Shown one piece after another: positions 8,737 to 18,533 of a DNA stretch of 64,000 bases (its first letter is position 1; every line of letters begins with the position of its first letter). A program made the position numbers and the translations under genes. Origin of the DNA: Blastococcus sp. TF02A-26 (GTDB lineage: Bacteria > Actinomycetota > Actinomycetes > Mycobacteriales > Geodermatophilaceae); assembly GCF_003319125.1 (NCBI RefSeq), contig NZ_QOHG01000011.1, positions 110,475 to 174,474 of the forward strand, written 5' to 3'. The notes beneath the pieces are model-generated. The model worked only from the letters and a program-made list of their open reading frames with translations. It was not told the origin of the DNA and searched no databases.

Positions 8737-9615
8737 TCAGGCCCCCCGTCCGGTGGCGTCGCGGTCGGCGGCCGACCGCTCGGTGACGATCGTGTCGGCG
8801 ACGGCGGCCACCTCGTCGTCGGTCAGCCGCACCGCGCCCTCGGCGTCGACGCGGTAGACGATCGGGTAGAGCCGGCGGACCGGGTCGGGGCCACCGGTGG
8901 CGGAGTCGTCGTCGGCGGCGTCGTAGAGGGCCTCGACGACGGTGCGGGTGGCGGCGTCGGCGGACAGGTCCTGGCGCCAGGTCTTCTTGAGCGAGCTCTT
9001 CGCGAACAGCGAGCCCGAGCCGACCGCGGCGTAACCGCGCTCCTCGTAGTTCCCGCCGGTGACGTCGTAGCTGAAGATCCGCCCGGGGGTGGTGCCCGGG
9101 GTGGTGCCCGGGGCGGCGTCGAGGTCGAAGCCGGCGAAGAGCGGGACGACGGCCAGACCCTGCATCGCCGCGCCCAGGTTGCCGCGGATCATGCCGGCCA
9201 GCCGGTTGGCCTTGCCGTCGAGGGAGAGGGTCAGGCCCTCGATCTTCTCGTAGTGCTCGAGCTCGACCTGGTAGAGCCGGACCATCTCGATCGCGATGCC
9301 GGCGGCGCCGGCGATGCCGATGACCGACCACGAGTCGGCCGGGTAGACCTTCTCGATGTCGCGGCTGGAGATCAGGTTGCCCATCGTGGCGCGGCGGTCG
9401 CCGCCCATGAGGACGCCGCCGTCGTAGGTGACGGCCACGATCGTCGTCCCGTGCGGCGTCAGGTCACCGGCCGGCAGCTGCGGGAGCGGCCGGCGGCCGG
9501 GCAGCAGGTCGGGGGCGGTGGTCGCCAGGAAGTCGGTGAAGGAGGAGCCCACGCGGTCCAGGTACGCGGCCGGGAACCCGCTCCGCTCGGTCGGCCACTG
9601 GCTCAACCCGTCCAC
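8737..9615 (-). CDS. prcB: 20S proteasome subunit beta (precursor)
   Basis: 292-residue catalytic N-terminal nucleophile hydrolase. The propeptide runs to residue 56; cleavage in [16 protein letters not shown] exposes Thr57. The active-site lysine sits in [17 protein letters not shown] and the fold is complete. A short repeat insert ([11 protein letters not shown], near residue 182) lies before [10 protein letters not shown] and is encoded by a small tandem DNA repeat at about 9090-9115; it probably extends a surface loop. First gene of prcB-prcA. Confidence 0.96.
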   Translation of the reverse strand: MDGLSQWPTERSGFPAAYLDRVGSSFTDFLATTAPDLLPGRRPLPQLPAGDLTPHGTTIVAVTYDGGVLMGGDRRATMGNLISSRDIEKVYPADSWSVIGIAGAAGIAIEMVRLYQVELEHYEKIEGLTLSLDGKANRLAGMIRGNLGAAMQGLAVVPLFAGFDLDAAPGTTPGTTPGRIFSYDVTGGNYEERGYAAVGSGSLFAKSSLKKTWRQDLSADAATRTVVEALYDAADDDSATGGPDPVRRLYPIVYRVDAEGAVRLTDDEVAAVADTIVTERSAADRDATGRGA

Positions 9616-9765
9616 CTCTCCGCACCCTCGACGAGGGGCTGACGATCACTGGTCCGCGCACCGACCGGCGCGCCCGTCCGACCCTACCGGCGCGCTCCGA
9701 CGCCGCCAGGCGAGTCCGGTCCCCTACCGTGCCGGGGTCGCCGTCCCGGATCGCGAGGAGTCGCC

Positions 9766-10404
9766 GTGTCCGCCGAGCCCCACCCGGTCGAGGTCCCCCG
9801 CGTGCCCCAGGCCCGACGGACGCGCTCGCTGGCGCTGCGCGGGGTGCTGCTGGTGCCGTTCGCGGGCGCCGCGGCGTTCGTGGCGGTGTGGCTGTTCGTC
9901 GCCGGGAGCGCGCTGTTGGCGTTCGTGGTGCCGTTCCTGGTGGCGGGGCTGCCGTTCGGCTCCTACCTGCAGGTGCGGGGCAACGCGGTGCGGGAGGTGC
10001 GGTGGGACGGCGCGGTGCTCGCCGGGCGCACCGCCCTGGGCTGGCAGGGCGTCGAACTGGCGCGGGTCCGGGCGGTGGAGGTCGGCCTCGGCAAGGACGA
10101 CGTGGTGCTGCAGCTGGGCCTGGCCGACGATGCGGGGCACCTCGAGGTGCAGTGGGCGCTGCTCACCGCCACACCGGGGGCGGACGAGGTCCGGGCCGCG
10201 CTGCTCGACCGGCAGCGGCACGGCGTCGTGCTCCCGACCGCGCTCTGCCGGGCGTGGGGTGAGGAGCCCGTCGCGGGGGCGACTGACCGCGGCGCGATCC
10301 CGCCGGAGCTGCGGCCGGCACCGGACCGGGCGGTCGACCGCGCGGTGACCGCTGCGTCTCTTGTCGCGGCGGCGGTGGGGGTCGTGCTCGCGTTCGTCGT
10401 GTGA
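9766..10404 (+). CDS. Membrane protein of unknown function
   Basis: 212 residues. Two N-terminal membrane helices (LRGVLLVPFAGAAAFVAVWL, ALLAFVVPFLVAGLPFGSYL) are followed by a soluble beta-rich stretch resembling bacterial PH-like domains (VREVRWDGAVLAGRTALGW, VELARVRAVEVGLG) and a C-terminal helix (AASLVAAAVGVVLAFVV). GTG 9766 has GAGGAG about 7 bases upstream. It is divergent from prcB and convergent, 4 bases apart, with the endonuclease-like gene. No function assigned. Confidence 0.7.
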   Translation: MSAEPHPVEVPRVPQARRTRSLALRGVLLVPFAGAAAFVAVWLFVAGSALLAFVVPFLVAGLPFGSYLQVRGNAVREVRWDGAVLAGRTALGWQGVELARVRAVEVGLGKDDVVLQLGLADDAGHLEVQWALLTATPGADEVRAALLDRQRHGVVLPTALCRAWGEEPVAGATDRGAIPPELRPAPDRAVDRAVTAASLVAAAVGVVLAFVV

Positions 10405-10408
10405 GCCG

Positions 10409-11098
10409 TCAGGCGGAGGGCCGGTCCGTCTCCGCGATCAGCGCCGCCAGCCGGGCGCGGACGCGCTCGCGCGAGGTGGAGCCCGCCACCCGATGGCGGA
10501 GCACGACCGACTCGGGACGCGGCGCCCGCCGGGCCGGTCGAGGAGCCGCCGACTCGCCGTGCCGCTCGACGTAACGGGCAGCCTCGCGCAGAAGCGGCGG
10601 ATCGTCACGGAACAGGCCTAATCCGTGATTGCACCGCTGACAGAGCAGTTGTCGAACACGACCCGAGCTGTGGTCATGGTCGAGGTGCTGAGGGTGCAGG
10701 TCACGACAGATGGCGCACCGATCGCCCTGCATGTCACGGAGCGCGGCAATCGCCGACTTCGTGAGGCCGTACTGGCGATAGAAGTACCCGTCCGCGTTCG
10801 CTGCGCTGTGGCACCGTTTGCAGCGGCTGCCGAAGCCGGAAGCGCTTCTCGCATTTCGCGTGTAGTCGGCATGCGCGACCGCCCGCTCGCACGTCGGACA
10901 CCACCGATAGCCGTCCGGGATCCAGGAGTGGTCTCGGACCTCTCGGCCCAGCTTGCGGCGACTCTCCCGATACCAGCGACGGTTGCGTTCGCGATTGCAC
11001 TCGAGGCAGTAGAACGACAGACCATCGGCCTGTGCGCGGTTGCGCCCGAACTCCGCGGAGGGGAGGTGGCGTCCACAGTGAGGACAGGTCTTGCTCAT
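10409..11098 (-). CDS. Endonuclease VII-like zinc protein between pup and prcB
   Basis: 229 residues. Two N-terminal zinc ribbons (C5/C8 with C31/C34; C67/C70 with C93/C96) precede a recombination endonuclease VII-type betabetaalpha-metal domain: C128-A-I-C131, then LDHDHSSGRVRQLLCQRCNH (residues 139-158). The C-terminus is basic. The gene looks visibly less GC-rich than its neighbours and holds a TTA leucine codon (10619-10621, Leu160), a codon almost never used in such genomes. It lies 20 bases after pup on the same strand. I recall an endonuclease VII-like gene at this spot in Streptomyces too. Link to pupylation unknown. Confidence 0.82.
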   Translation of the reverse strand: MSKTCPHCGRHLPSAEFGRNRAQADGLSFYCLECNRERNRRWYRESRRKLGREVRDHSWIPDGYRWCPTCERAVAHADYTRNARSASGFGSRCKRCHSAANADGYFYRQYGLTKSAIAALRDMQGDRCAICRDLHPQHLDHDHSSGRVRQLLCQRCNHGLGLFRDDPPLLREAARYVERHGESAAPRPARRAPRPESVVLRHRVAGSTSRERVRARLAALIAETDRPSA

Positions 11099-11103
11099 CG
11101 CTC

Positions 11104-11125
11104 AGAGTGACCTAACGATCACTCT
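11104..11125. other. Inverted repeat spanning the pup stop codon
   Basis: On the minus strand AGAGTGA-TCGTTAGG-TCACTCT: 7-base arms with an 8-base loop. The first arm contains the last Glu codon and TGA of pup. It has no T-tract; it could attenuate readthrough or shield the pup mRNA 3' end. Confidence 0.4.
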
Positions 11126-11328
11126 CCGCCCTTCTGAACGTAGGACCGAACAAACTCCTCTGCATTTTCCTCGAGGACTTCGTCGATCTCGTCCAGGATG
11201 GAGTCGACGTCCTCGGTCAACTTCTCCTGGCGCTCGGCGACGTCGGTGTCGACCGAGGCCTCGACCTCGTCGGTCTCCTCGCGCGACCGCGTGGCCTTCT
11301 GCTGCCCGCCGGTGTCCCTCGTGGCCAT
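11119..11328 (-). CDS. pup: Prokaryotic ubiquitin-like protein Pup
   Basis: 69-residue, acidic, intrinsically disordered modifier. The C-terminal half carries the coiled-coil segment that docks on Arc (KLTEDVDSILDEIDEVLEEN), and the protein ends VQKGGE. Because the last residue is already Glu rather than Gln, ligation needs no prior deamidation by Dop. A strong AGGAGGT ribosome-binding site precedes ATG 11328. A longer frame from 11598 has no support. Confidence 0.97.
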   Translation of the reverse strand: MATRDTGGQQKATRSREETDEVEASVDTDVAERQEKLTEDVDSILDEIDEVLEENAEEFVRSYVQKGGE

Positions 11329-11408
11329 GCCGACCTCCTGTACAGAGTCGAAGTGCCTGCTGGACCGAACGCTACCCGCGGGGTGTGACATCCAGGCGTC
11401 CCACGGGC

Positions 11409-12914
11409 TCAACCACCCGTGATGGTGTCGACCAGCTCCTGCGCGGTGGCCGTGGCCTCGAACAGCGCGCCCACGTGCTCGCGGGTCCCCCGCAGCGGCT
11501 CCATGGTCGGCACCCGCACCAGGTTCTCCCGGCCGAGGTCGAACACGACCGAGTCCCAGGACGCGGCGGCGATCTGCGCCGGGTACCGGCGCAGGCACTC
11601 GCCGCGGAAGAACGCCCGGGTGTCCGACGGCGGGGTGACCATCGCGCGGGTCACCTCCTCCTCGGTCAGCAGCCGCTGCATCGAGCCGCGCGCCACCAGC
11701 CGCTGGTACAGCCCCTTCTCCGGGCGCACGTCGCTGTATTGCAGGTCGACGAGCTTCAGCCGCGAGTCACCCCAGGCCAGGCCGTCGCGGGACCGGTAGC
11801 CCTCCAGCAGCCGCAGCTTCGCCGGCCAGTCCAGCCGGTCGGCCAGCCGCATCGGGTCGTCGGCCAGGACCTCGAGCACCTCGGCCCACCGGCGCAGCAC
11901 GTCGTCGGTCTGCTCGTCGCTCTCGCCGCGCTGCTCGACGAAGCGCTGCGCCTGCTCGAGGTAGGCCTCCTGCACCTCGAGCGCGGTCATCCGCTGGCCG
12001 GTGCGCAGCCGCACCTTGTACGACAGCGACGGGTCGTGGCTGATCGCCTGCAGCGCGGCGACCGGCTCCTCCATCGTCAGGTCCCGGGTGAGCGCCCGGC
12101 CCTCGATCATCGCCAGCACCAGCGACGTCGTCCCCACCTTGAGATAGGTGGACTCCTCGGCGAGGTTGGCGTCGCCGATGATCACGTGCAGCCGGCGGTA
12201 CTCGTCGGGGTTGGCGTGCGGCTCGTCGCGGGTGTTGATGATCGGCCGCTTGAGCGTCGTCTCCAGGCCCACCTCGACCTCGAAGAAGTCCGAGCGCTGG
12301 GTCAGCTGGAAGCCCTGGGTGCGGCCCTCGGTGCCGATGCCCACCCGGCCGGACCCGGCGAAGACCTGGCGGGTCACGAAGAACGGGATGAGCCCGCGGA
12401 TGATGTCGACGAACGGCGTCCGGCGGTCCATCAGGTAGTTCTCGTGCGCGCCGTACGAGGCGCCCTTGCCGTCGGTGTTGTTCTTGTAGAGCTGGATGGG
12501 CTGCGTCCCCGGCACACGGGCGGCCCGCCGGGCGGCCTCGGCCATGACCCGCTCCCCCGCCTTGTCCCAGAGGACGATGTCGCGGGGGTTGGTCACCTCC
12601 GGCGTGGAGTACTCGGGGTGCGCGTGGTCGACGTACAGGCGGGCGCCGTTGGTGAGGATGACGTTGGCCATCCCCGCGTCGTCCTCGTAGTCGTTGTGGT
12701 CCAGCGCCTGTGCCGGGGACAGGTCGAACCCGCGGGCGTCGCGCAGCGGCGACTCCTCCTCGAAGTCCCAGCGGGCGCGGCGCGGGGTGGGCGCCTCGGC
12801 GACCGACCAGGCGTTGACCACCTGGCTGGACAGCGTCGTCGGGTTCGCCGTCGGCTGCCCGGGCACCGAGATGCCGTACTCGACCTCGGTGCCCATGACC
12901 CGCCGCACGCTCAT
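11409..12914 (-). CDS. dop: Depupylase/deamidase Dop
   Basis: 501-residue PafA paralogue that hydrolyses the isopeptide bond between Pup and substrate and recycles Pup. It shows [14 protein letters not shown] with the Dop-specific loop after it ([20 protein letters not shown]), then [20 protein letters not shown] and [20 protein letters not shown]. The region [20 protein letters not shown] is shared with PafA. ATG 12914 has TAGGGT 6 bases upstream. pup follows 80 bases downstream with its own ribosome-binding site. Confidence 0.96.
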   Translation of the reverse strand: MSVRRVMGTEVEYGISVPGQPTANPTTLSSQVVNAWSVAEAPTPRRARWDFEEESPLRDARGFDLSPAQALDHNDYEDDAGMANVILTNGARLYVDHAHPEYSTPEVTNPRDIVLWDKAGERVMAEAARRAARVPGTQPIQLYKNNTDGKGASYGAHENYLMDRRTPFVDIIRGLIPFFVTRQVFAGSGRVGIGTEGRTQGFQLTQRSDFFEVEVGLETTLKRPIINTRDEPHANPDEYRRLHVIIGDANLAEESTYLKVGTTSLVLAMIEGRALTRDLTMEEPVAALQAISHDPSLSYKVRLRTGQRMTALEVQEAYLEQAQRFVEQRGESDEQTDDVLRRWAEVLEVLADDPMRLADRLDWPAKLRLLEGYRSRDGLAWGDSRLKLVDLQYSDVRPEKGLYQRLVARGSMQRLLTEEEVTRAMVTPPSDTRAFFRGECLRRYPAQIAAASWDSVVFDLGRENLVRVPTMEPLRGTREHVGALFEATATAQELVDTITGG

Positions 12915-12920
12915 GGGCCA

Positions 12921-12926
12921 ACCCTA
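12921..12926 (-). promoter_or_regulatory. Leaderless -10 element of dop
   Basis: TAGGGT on the minus strand, 6 bases before ATG 12914. Confidence 0.5.
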
Positions 12927-12969
12927 GGCCGCTGCGCCGTCCGGCCGTCGGACCCGTCCGGGGCCCGCC

Positions 12970-13845
12970 TCAGGGGTGGACGGTCCCGGTCACGGTGCCG
13001 CCGCCGGCGGGTGCCACGACGCAGCGCGGCTCACCGGCCGACCCCCAGTCGTCGGCGGTGTCCACCCACACGTCGGCCGCGTAGCCCAGCGGCGGCGCAC
13101 CGCCCAGGTATTCCTGCACCGCCTCGGCGCAGCTCGGCACCAGGCCCAGCCGGGTCGGCTCGTCCGGGTAGGGCGCGTCGTAGTCGAGGTCGGCCAGCGC
13201 GTACCCCACCGGCTCGGCCCCGTGCGGCTCCGAGCAGGGGACGATGAAGTGGTCCCGCGCGTTGCCGGCCAGGCACACCCGGTACGCGGCCGCGTCCGGA
13301 CCGTCCAGCGCGCCGGCCATCACCCCCGGCGCGGTCTCCGGACCGGCGTAGCCGTAGTAGACGTCGCAGCGCATCCACCGTGCCCCCGCCTCCCACTGGT
13401 CCTCGTCGGGCAGGAAGACCGAGTAGTAGGCGTACGGGTCCTCCGGGTCCTCCCCGCCCAGGTAGGTCACGAGGTCGTCGAGCCCGCACAGCTCGCCCAT
13501 GGCGGTGGCGAGGTCGTCGTCCTCGTACAGCTCGTCCTCCGACGGCCGCTCGTCGTCCGGGCCGAGGCCGGTGTCGCCGACGGCCATCGTCTCGGCGGAG
13601 TGGTCCTCGCCGCACGACACCGGCGGCGGCGGGTCCAGCACCTCGTACTCGTCGCCGTCGGCCAGGTCGTAGCACGTACCGACGACCGGCGGGGCCGCCG
13701 GATCGGCCCCGCCCGGACCGGCCACCGGCACCGTGGGCTTCGCCGCCCCGTACGAGGCCGGCGAGGCGTCCCCGGCCACCGTCCCCGTGCAGCCGGCCAG
13801 CAGCGTCAGCCCGGCCACGAGGAGCAGGGCCGGGCGGACGCCCAC
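12970..13845 (-). CDS. Lipoprotein with septum-formation-like domains, coupled to arc
   Basis: 291-residue exported lipoprotein. The signal peptide [19 protein letters not shown] has a lipobox (LLAG/C). Two Cys-rich units follow, each with the C...C-x-E-x-H pattern of the Septum_form domain: VGTCYDLADGD to CGEDHSAETMAVG, and YRVCLAGNARD to CSEPHGAEPVGYALAD. GTG 13845 overlaps the arc stop by one base (TAGTG), which fixes the start and implies coupled translation with the proteasomal ATPase. Function is unknown beyond the domain name. Confidence 0.8.
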   Translation of the reverse strand: MGVRPALLLVAGLTLLAGCTGTVAGDASPASYGAAKPTVPVAGPGGADPAAPPVVGTCYDLADGDEYEVLDPPPPVSCGEDHSAETMAVGDTGLGPDDERPSEDELYEDDDLATAMGELCGLDDLVTYLGGEDPEDPYAYYSVFLPDEDQWEAGARWMRCDVYYGYAGPETAPGVMAGALDGPDAAAYRVCLAGNARDHFIVPCSEPHGAEPVGYALADLDYDAPYPDEPTRLGLVPSCAEAVQEYLGGAPPLGYAADVWVDTADDWGSAGEPRCVVAPAGGGTVTGTVHP

Positions 13846-15623
13846 TACAGGTACTGGCCGGTGTTGGTGGCGGTGTCGATGGCGCGGCCGGACTCGTTGC
13901 CCTTCCCGCTGATGAGCGTGCGGATGTAGACGATCCGCTCGCCCTTCTTCCCCGAGATCCGCGCCCAGTCGTCGGGGTTGGTCGTGTTGGGCAGGTCCTC
14001 GTTCTCCTTGAACTCGTCGAGGCACGCCTGCATCAGGTGCCCGACCCGCAGGCCGCCGGCGCCGGTCTCCAGCCGCTCCTTGATCGCCATCTTCTTGGCG
14101 CGGTCGACGATGTTCTGCAGCATCGCCCCGGAGTTGAAGTCCTTGAAGTACAGGACCTCCTTGTCGCCGTTGGCGTAGGTCACCTCGAGGAAGCGGTTCT
14201 CCTCGCTCTCGGTGTACATCCGCTCGACGGTCCGCTGGATCATCCCGGCGATCGTCGCCTCGCGGCTGCCGCCGTGCTCGGCCAGGTCGTCGGGGTGCAG
14301 CGGCAGCGTCGTCGTCAGGTACTTGCCGAAGATGTCGCGCGCCGCCTCGGCGTCGGGCCGCTCGATCTTGATCTTCACGTCGAGGCGGCCGGGCCGCAGG
14401 ATCGCCGGGTCGATCATGTCCTCGCGGTTGGAGGCGCCGATGACGATGACGTTCTCCAGGCCCTCGACGCCGTCGATCTCGCTCAGCAGCTGCGGGACGA
14501 TCGTGCTCTCCACGTCGGAGGACACGCCCGAGCCGCGGGTGCGGAAGATCGAGTCCATCTCGTCGAAGAAGACGATGACCGGCGTGCCCTCGCTGGCCTT
14601 CTCGCGGGCGCGCTGGAAGACCAGCCGGATGTGCCGCTCGGTCTCGCCGACGTACTTGTTGAGCAGCTCCGGGCCCTTGATGTTGAGGAAGTAGGAGCGC
14701 CCGGAGTTCGAGCTCTCCTCGCCCCGGGCCGCGGCGACCTTCTTGGCCAGCGAGTTGGCCACGGCCTTGGCGATCAGCGTCTTCCCGCAGCCGGGCGGGC
14801 CGTACAGCAGGATCCCCTTCGGCGGCCGCAGCTCGAACTCGCGGAACAGGTCGGCGTGCAGGAACGGCAGCTCGACGGCGTCGCGGATCTGCTCGATCTG
14901 CCGGGACAGGCCACCGATGTCGCTGTAGTCGATGTCGGGGACCTCTTCGAGGACGAGCTCCTCGACCTCGCTCTTGGGGATCTTCTCGTAGACGTAGCCC
15001 GAGCGGGTCTCCAGCAGCAGGGAGTCGCCGCTGCGCAGCGTCGTCCCGGTGAGCGAGTCGGCGAGGAAGACCACGCGCTCCTCGTCGGTGCGGCCGATCA
15101 CCAGGGCCCGCCGGACCTCGCCGTCGACCGGCTCGAGCAGCTCCTTGAGCAGCACGATCTCGCCGCCGCGCTCGAAGCCGCGCGCCTCGACGACGTTCAT
15201 CGCCTCGTTGAGCATCAGCTCCTGGCCGTGCTGGAGCTCGTCGAGGTCGACCGACGGGGACACCGCGACGCGCAGCTTCCGGCCGCCGGTGAAGACGTCG
15301 ATCGTGTCGTCCTCGTGGCGGGTGAGGAAGACGCCGTAGCCCGACGGCGGCTGCCCGAGCCGCTCGACCTCCTCCTTGAGCGCGACCAGCTGCTCGCGGG
15401 CCTCGCGCAGGGTGCCGGCCAGCTTGTCGTTGCGCTCGGAGAGGAACGCCGCGCGGCCCTCGGCCTCGGCGATCCGCTCCTCCAGGGCACGCACCGTCCG
15501 GGGGCTCTCGGCCACCTTGCGGCGCAGGAGACCGATCTCCTCCTCGAGGTAGGAGATCTGGCTGAGCAGCGCCGTCACGTCACGTTCACGCCGCGCTCGG
15601 AACTCGTCGGGACCCAGGGTCAT
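13845..15623 (-). CDS. arc: Proteasome-associated AAA ATPase Arc/Mpa
   Basis: 592-residue hexameric unfoldase that captures Pup and threads substrates into PrcBA. N-terminal coiled coil (residues ~15-90, including [18 protein letters not shown]), tandem OB domains (~95-240), then the AAA module with Walker A GPPGCGKT (275-282), Walker [13 protein letters not shown] and the Arg-finger region [20 protein letters not shown]. The C-terminus TGQYL carries the GQYL motif that inserts into alpha-ring pockets to open the gate. It has a ribosome-binding site and a conventional promoter upstream. Confidence 0.97.
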   Translation of the reverse strand: MTLGPDEFRARRERDVTALLSQISYLEEEIGLLRRKVAESPRTVRALEERIAEAEGRAAFLSERNDKLAGTLREAREQLVALKEEVERLGQPPSGYGVFLTRHEDDTIDVFTGGRKLRVAVSPSVDLDELQHGQELMLNEAMNVVEARGFERGGEIVLLKELLEPVDGEVRRALVIGRTDEERVVFLADSLTGTTLRSGDSLLLETRSGYVYEKIPKSEVEELVLEEVPDIDYSDIGGLSRQIEQIRDAVELPFLHADLFREFELRPPKGILLYGPPGCGKTLIAKAVANSLAKKVAAARGEESSNSGRSYFLNIKGPELLNKYVGETERHIRLVFQRAREKASEGTPVIVFFDEMDSIFRTRGSGVSSDVESTIVPQLLSEIDGVEGLENVIVIGASNREDMIDPAILRPGRLDVKIKIERPDAEAARDIFGKYLTTTLPLHPDDLAEHGGSREATIAGMIQRTVERMYTESEENRFLEVTYANGDKEVLYFKDFNSGAMLQNIVDRAKKMAIKERLETGAGGLRVGHLMQACLDEFKENEDLPNTTNPDDWARISGKKGERIVYIRTLISGKGNESGRAIDTATNTGQYL

Positions 15624-15628
15624 CGCGC

Positions 15629-15670
15629 ACCTCCAGCACAGCTCGGGGGGAGCCAGGACGCAAATCTATA
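15629..15670 (-). promoter_or_regulatory. arc promoter and ribosome-binding site
   Basis: TGTATAGAT, an unusually AT-rich -10 (15664-15670) for this region, with an upstream TG; GGAGGT at 15629-15634 precedes ATG 15623 by 5 bases. The expected leader is about 35 bases. Confidence 0.55.
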
Positions 15671-15733
15671 CACGCGAGGACCGACACCGCCGCCGCCTCG
15701 CGCAGCCGTTCCGGAGCTGGTACCGGCCGCGGT

Positions 15734-16711
<978 letters not shown>

Positions 16712-16712
16712 C

Positions 16713-16718
16713 TAGCCT
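16713..16718 (+). promoter_or_regulatory. Leaderless -10 element of the RecB-like gene
   Basis: TAGCCT, 7 bases before ATG 16726. Confidence 0.5.
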
Positions 16719-16725
16719 CGGGTGC

Positions 16726-17673
16726 ATGACGGCGCTCCACCCCGATCCGGTCTCCGCTCCCCCGGCCACCTCCGCCGACGTCGCGGGCGGGCCGGCGCCG
16801 GAGCAGCCCGCCTCGGCTCCGCGCCGGCCCTCGCTGTCGCCCAGCCGGGCGGCCGACTTCAAGACCTGCCCGCTGCTCTACCGCTTCCGCACCATCGACC
16901 GGCTGCCCGAGCGCAAGAGCCTCGCGGCGGTGCGCGGCACCCTGGTCCACGCCGTCCTGGAGAAGCTGTACGACCTGCCCGCCCCCGAGCGGACGCCGGA
17001 GTCGGCCCAGGCGCTGCTCGCCCCGGCGTGGGAGGAGCTGTCGGCCGACCCGGCGGTCACCGAGCTGTTCACGCCGGTCGAGGGCGAGGAGGCGCCGCCG
17101 TCGCTGGAGGCGTGGCTGGCCTCGGCCGGGAAGCTGGTCGAGTCCTACTTCTCCCTGGAGGACCCGACCCGCATCCAGCCCGAGGGTCGGGAGCAGCTGG
17201 TCGAGGTCACGCTGCCCGACGGGCTGCTGCTGCGCGGCTTCGTCGACCGGCTCGACGTCGCCCGCAACGGCGCGCTGCGGGTGGTGGACTACAAGACCGG
17301 CGCCATGCCGCGCGAGGCCTTCGAGGGCAAGGCGCTGTTCCAGATGAAGTTCTACGCGCTGGTGCTGTGGCGCACCCGCGGCGTGGTGGCCAGCCAGCTG
17401 AAGCTGATCTACCTCGGCGGCAGCGCCGACGCGCTGACCTACGCGCCCGAGGAGGGTGAGCTGGTCCGCTTCGAGCGGACGCTGCAGGCGATCTGGTCGG
17501 CGATCGAGCGCGCGGTGTCCACCCAGGACTTCCGGCCCAACCGGACCCGGTTGTGCGACTGGTGCGACCACCAGGCGCTGTGCCCGTCGTTCGGCGGCAC
17601 TCCCCCGCCGTTCCCCGCCGAGGCCGCCGCGGCCGCCGGCTGGGCGACGCTGCCGGTCGTCGAGCGCGACTGA
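16726..17673 (+). CDS. RecB-family PD-(D/E)XK nuclease
   Basis: 315-residue protein with the RecB/Cas4-type nuclease domain (PDDEXK_1): SLSPSRAADFKTCPLLYRFR near the start (first cluster cysteine), AVRGTLVHAVLEKLYDLP (conserved His), catalytic GFVDRLDVA...LRVVDYKTGA, and a C-terminal CDWCDHQALCPSF. The four cysteines (one early, three late) suggest an Fe-S cluster as in AddB/Cas4. Same place as Rv2119 in M. tuberculosis. DNA repair role inferred. Confidence 0.88.
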   Translation: MTALHPDPVSAPPATSADVAGGPAPEQPASAPRRPSLSPSRAADFKTCPLLYRFRTIDRLPERKSLAAVRGTLVHAVLEKLYDLPAPERTPESAQALLAPAWEELSADPAVTELFTPVEGEEAPPSLEAWLASAGKLVESYFSLEDPTRIQPEGREQLVEVTLPDGLLLRGFVDRLDVARNGALRVVDYKTGAMPREAFEGKALFQMKFYALVLWRTRGVVASQLKLIYLGGSADALTYAPEEGELVRFERTLQAIWSAIERAVSTQDFRPNRTRLCDWCDHQALCPSFGGTPPPFPAEAAAAAGWATLPVVERD

Positions 17674-17687
17674 CGGAGGACCGCACC

Positions 17688-17693
17688 TAGGCT
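17688..17693 (+). promoter_or_regulatory. Leaderless -10 element of the mycothiol-isomerase-like gene
   Basis: TAGGCT, 7 bases before GTG 17701. Confidence 0.5.
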
Positions 17694-17700
17694 CCCGCCC

Positions 17701-18489
17701 GTGGCCCTCGAGTTCGACCGGCTGACCGCCGTCCTCGCCGACCAGACCGAGCTGCTGCGCGAGATCGTCCGCGAGGCCGATCCGGCGACGCCGGTGCCGA
17801 GCTGCCCCGGCTGGACGATCGGCGCCCTCGTGCGGCACCTGGCCGGCGGCCAGCGCTGGGCCGCCGAGCTGGTCGCCACCCGCGCGATCGAGCCACCGGA
17901 GGACGCCTTCTTCCGGGACGTCGTGCGCGATCCCGAGCAGTCCCCCGCCGAGCTCGACGCCCAGCTGGCGGAGAGCTCCGCCGCACTGACGGCCGCGCTC
18001 CGGGGCGCGGGACCCGACGCCGAGGTCTGGACGCCGTTCGGACCCGGCCCGACCGCCTTCTTCGCCCGCCGCTTCGCGCACGAGACCGCGGTGCACCGCG
18101 CCGACGCCACCCTGGCCGCCGGCCGGCCCTACGACCTCGACCCCGAGGTGGCCGTCGACGCCGTGGACGAGTGGCTCGAGCTGGGGTCGGCGCCGCAGAT
18201 GCTGGAGATCTTCCCCGAGCGCCGCGCCCTCCTCGGCCCCGGCCGGACCGTGCACCTGCACGCCACCGACACCCCCACCGACCTCGAGGCGGAGTGGGTG
18301 GTGGATCTGACCGGCGGCGTCCCCTCATGGCGGCGGGCGCACGAGAAGTCCGCGGTCGCCGTCCGCGGCCCGCTGACCGGGCTGGTGCTGCTGGTCTACG
18401 GCCGGCGCGCGGTGGAGCAGACCGGTGCCGAGGTCTTCGGCGACCGCGCCCTGCTCGACGCCTGGCTGGCCTCGAACCCCTTCGGCTGA
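17701..18489 (+). CDS. Maleylpyruvate isomerase-family, mycothiol-dependent-type enzyme
   Basis: 262 residues with a DinB/MDMPI_N four-helix bundle. CPGWTIGALVRHLAGGQRW and RRFAHETAVHRADA hold the expected metal-binding histidines and glutamate. A C-terminal SCP2-like part (ATDTPTDLEAEWVVDLTG, VRGPLTGLVLLVYGRR) follows. The family uses mycothiol as cofactor or substrate; the true substrate is unknown. mshC at 34858 shows that the organism makes mycothiol. Confidence 0.82.
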   Translation: MALEFDRLTAVLADQTELLREIVREADPATPVPSCPGWTIGALVRHLAGGQRWAAELVATRAIEPPEDAFFRDVVRDPEQSPAELDAQLAESSAALTAALRGAGPDAEVWTPFGPGPTAFFARRFAHETAVHRADATLAAGRPYDLDPEVAVDAVDEWLELGSAPQMLEIFPERRALLGPGRTVHLHATDTPTDLEAEWVVDLTGGVPSWRRAHEKSAVAVRGPLTGLVLLVYGRRAVEQTGAEVFGDRALLDAWLASNPFG

Positions 18490-18533
18490 ACCCCGCCCCG
18501 GAGCGGCACCGGGATGCGGCAGGATCGGTGCCC

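Noticed and set aside
6461..12914. pafA and dop as a recent duplication
   Set aside because: They are ancient paralogues with distinct family motifs (Dop loop present only in 11409-12914).
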